Assembly: GCA_934358405.1 (NCBI GenBank)
Contig: CAKRKL010000107.1
Coordinates: forward strand, 1-6,876
Origin: an uncultured Blautia sp.
GTDB lineage: Bacteria; Bacillota; Clostridia; Lachnospirales; Lachnospiraceae
Length of the DNA: 6,876 bases
Direction: 5' to 3'
Shown: positions 5,427-6,876 of the stretch, piece by piece
How positions within the stretch are numbered: position 1 is the first letter of the stretch
Layout of the letters: each line of letters opens with the position of its first letter
Made by a program: the position numbers and the translations under genes
Notes under the pieces: model-generated
The model's input: only the letters and a program-made list of their open reading frames with translations
Database searches by the model: none
What the model was told of the DNA's origin: nothing

Positions 5427-6860
5427 TTATCTTTTGGGATAAATTCCCACAAAGGAAATCAAAGGCGCAACACGACAATCAGAAAATACAATTTTAAGCT
5501 TCCTGGTGAAAACTTCGGAAAGCTTCACGATTTTCTGATATCCTATAACGGTTCCTTCATAAACCGGAACCCACTTCTCTTCTTTTTGTGCGTAGACACA
5601 AAAGGCTTCCACTCTCTGGCTGTGCTGGATTGCCTCTTTTAATACCAGATAGCCCAGCGTCTTTTGGGTATGCAGATTGAAAATAAGTTCCGCTGGGGAA
5701 ACTCCGGTTTTGGCATCTGTCTCTGGCTGGTACCAGGTGGTTCTGGTGTCTGTGAGAACATTCTGAACCGGATGAGCGGCATCTTCGGAGGACGCAGTTA
5801 TCTCTGCGGATTCTGCAAGATTGCCGGAAAATGCACTTCTCTTCCACTGTCCCAATTCTGCCAGCCTGGCAACATCATTTGGATGGAGCAGCCCGTTTGG
5901 CATAGGCGGAATATTTAGAAGAAAGGTAGCGTTTCCGCCTACAGATCCGCAGTAAATAGAAATCAGCTCTTCAAGGCTTTTTACCTGATCATCTTCTTTT
6001 GTGTGATAAAACCAGCCCGGTCTTATGGAGGTATTGACTTCGGCAGGATACCAGATCAGATCCTTTTCTCCCTGAAGAGCGGCTCTGCTTCCAAGATCCT
6101 CCATGTCACTTGTAATTTTTCGCTGACGGAATTCCTCATCATCTGCCTGCTGGCTTTTTTCCTGTATGCTCTCTGCCAGTGCAGTGCGGGCAGGAACTAC
6201 ACTCCACTCGGATTTACGCACATCTCCGGCTTCATTGCCGCACCAGCGGATATCCGGGCCACACACGCAGATGCAGGCGTCTGGCTGATATTTGCGCACG
6301 CAGGCATAATAGCGTTCCCAGTCATAGACCTGTTTTTTGCCATTTGGTCCCTCGCCGCAGGCACCATCCAGCCAGACACTGAATATTTCTCCGTATCCGG
6401 TGAGCAGCTCGGTAAGCTGAGCCAGATAGTAATCGTCATATTCCTTTCCCGTTCCATAGCAGGGCTGGTTCCGGTCCCAGGGGGAAAGATAGATTCCGAA
6501 TTTCATGCCGTGACGGCGGCAGGAATCCGAAACCTCTTTGACTACATCACCGGTTCCCTTTTTCCATGGGCTTGAGGCAACGCTGTGCCTGGTATATCCG
6601 GTGGGCCATAGGCAGAAACCGTCATGATGCTTGCAGGTGAGGATCACGCCCTTCATGCCTGCGCTTTTGGCTGCAGATACCCACTGGTCGGCATCCAGCT
6701 CTTCTGGGTTAAAAAGCTTGGAATCTTCGGTTCCATCGCCCCATTCTCTGTCTGTATATGTATTCATTCCGAAATGAAAAAATGCATAGAATTCCGTTTC
6801 CTGATAGACAAGCTGCCTGTCACTTGGAACAATTCGGATTAATTCCTGATCTGTTGGCAT
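5427..6860 (-). CDS. GH29 alpha-L-fucosidase with a C-terminal discoidin-like domain, no signal peptide
   Basis: This 477-residue glycoside hydrolase family 29 enzyme should release terminal L-fucose from glycans by a retaining mechanism. The (beta/alpha)8 catalytic part covers about residues 15-335. Signatures are FFHFGMNTYTDREWGDG (27-43), CKHHDGFCLWP (76-86), GIYLSPWDR (122-130), VWLDGA (162-167) with D165 as the likely nucleophile, and GNATFLLNIPPMPNGL (309-324). E210 in WCGNEAG is 45 residues on, fitting the acid/base glutamate of subfamily B enzymes that prefer alpha-1,3/1,4 fucose; this assignment is inferred. Residues about 340-477 look like an F5/8 type C (CBM32-like) beta-sandwich, opening with ITASSEDAAHPVQNVLTD. 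No signal peptide is seen, so it probably acts in the cytosol on imported fuco-oligosaccharides. AGGAG lies seven bases before the ATG. Genes further upstream are outside the window. Confidence 0.95.
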   Translation of the reverse strand: MPTDQELIRIVPSDRQLVYQETEFYAFFHFGMNTYTDREWGDGTEDSKLFNPEELDADQWVSAAKSAGMKGVILTCKHHDGFCLWPTGYTRHSVASSPWKKGTGDVVKEVSDSCRRHGMKFGIYLSPWDRNQPCYGTGKEYDDYYLAQLTELLTGYGEIFSVWLDGACGEGPNGKKQVYDWERYYACVRKYQPDACICVCGPDIRWCGNEAGDVRKSEWSVVPARTALAESIQEKSQQADDEEFRQRKITSDMEDLGSRAALQGEKDLIWYPAEVNTSIRPGWFYHTKEDDQVKSLEELISIYCGSVGGNATFLLNIPPMPNGLLHPNDVARLAELGQWKRSAFSGNLAESAEITASSEDAAHPVQNVLTDTRTTWYQPETDAKTGVSPAELIFNLHTQKTLGYLVLKEAIQHSQRVEAFCVYAQKEEKWVPVYEGTVIGYQKIVKLSEVFTRKLKIVFSDCRVAPLISFVGIYPKR

Positions 6861-6876
6861 ATATAAACTCCTCTCT

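Noticed and set aside
5394..5432. Direct repeat AAATTATCT at 5394-5402 and 5424-5432
   Set aside because: Nine AT-rich bases, the second copy overlapping the fucosidase stop region; expected by chance in such sequence and not tied to any promoter.
6003..6575. Plus-strand open frame of 190 codons with hydrophobic stretches
   Set aside because: It is antisense to the conserved GH29 catalytic region, has no start signals, and its hydrophobicity follows from the reverse reading of the fucosidase codons.

Overview
The window looks like chromosomal DNA from a gut Clostridia-type Firmicute, probably of the Lachnospiraceae. This is an inference from several things: strong GGAGG-type ribosome sites in front of nearly every gene, short spacers, U-rich hairpin terminators, and a gene set (NSS amino-acid transporter, YitT and MATE membrane proteins, a host-glycan fucosidase) common in that group. 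No gene-level match to a species can be made by eye.

There are six protein genes, five on the minus strand. From right to left on the minus strand come a GH29 alpha-L-fucosidase (6860-5427), a YitT-family membrane protein (5290-4427) and a MATE-family exporter (4316-2946). An unrecognised 173-residue protein on the plus strand (2378-2899) faces the MATE gene and shares a 12-bp terminator hairpin with it. Divergent from the unknown gene is a two-gene minus-strand operon: an NSS sodium-coupled transporter (2205-829), then a GntR/FCD regulator (801-94) 27 bp downstream. The regulator probably controls the transporter in response to its substrate.

The left edge (1-78) is not coding. Read on the minus strand, it begins with GTGCG directly after the U-tract of the regulator's terminator and continues with two stem-loops and a GGTGCAAGTCC segment. 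This resembles the 5' end of a bacterial group II intron that leaves the window, placed exactly behind an intrinsic terminator.

Control signals are unusually compact. The regulator's stop codon lies in the loop of its own terminator. The yitT-like gene's -35 box lies in the loop of a terminator-like hairpin behind the fucosidase gene. The 172-bp divergent region holds good promoter candidates for both directions and several small dyads. I see no CRISPR array, tRNA, rRNA, phage gene or defence gene. Apart from the intron edge and the unknown protein, the content is ordinary chromosomal transport and glycan metabolism.
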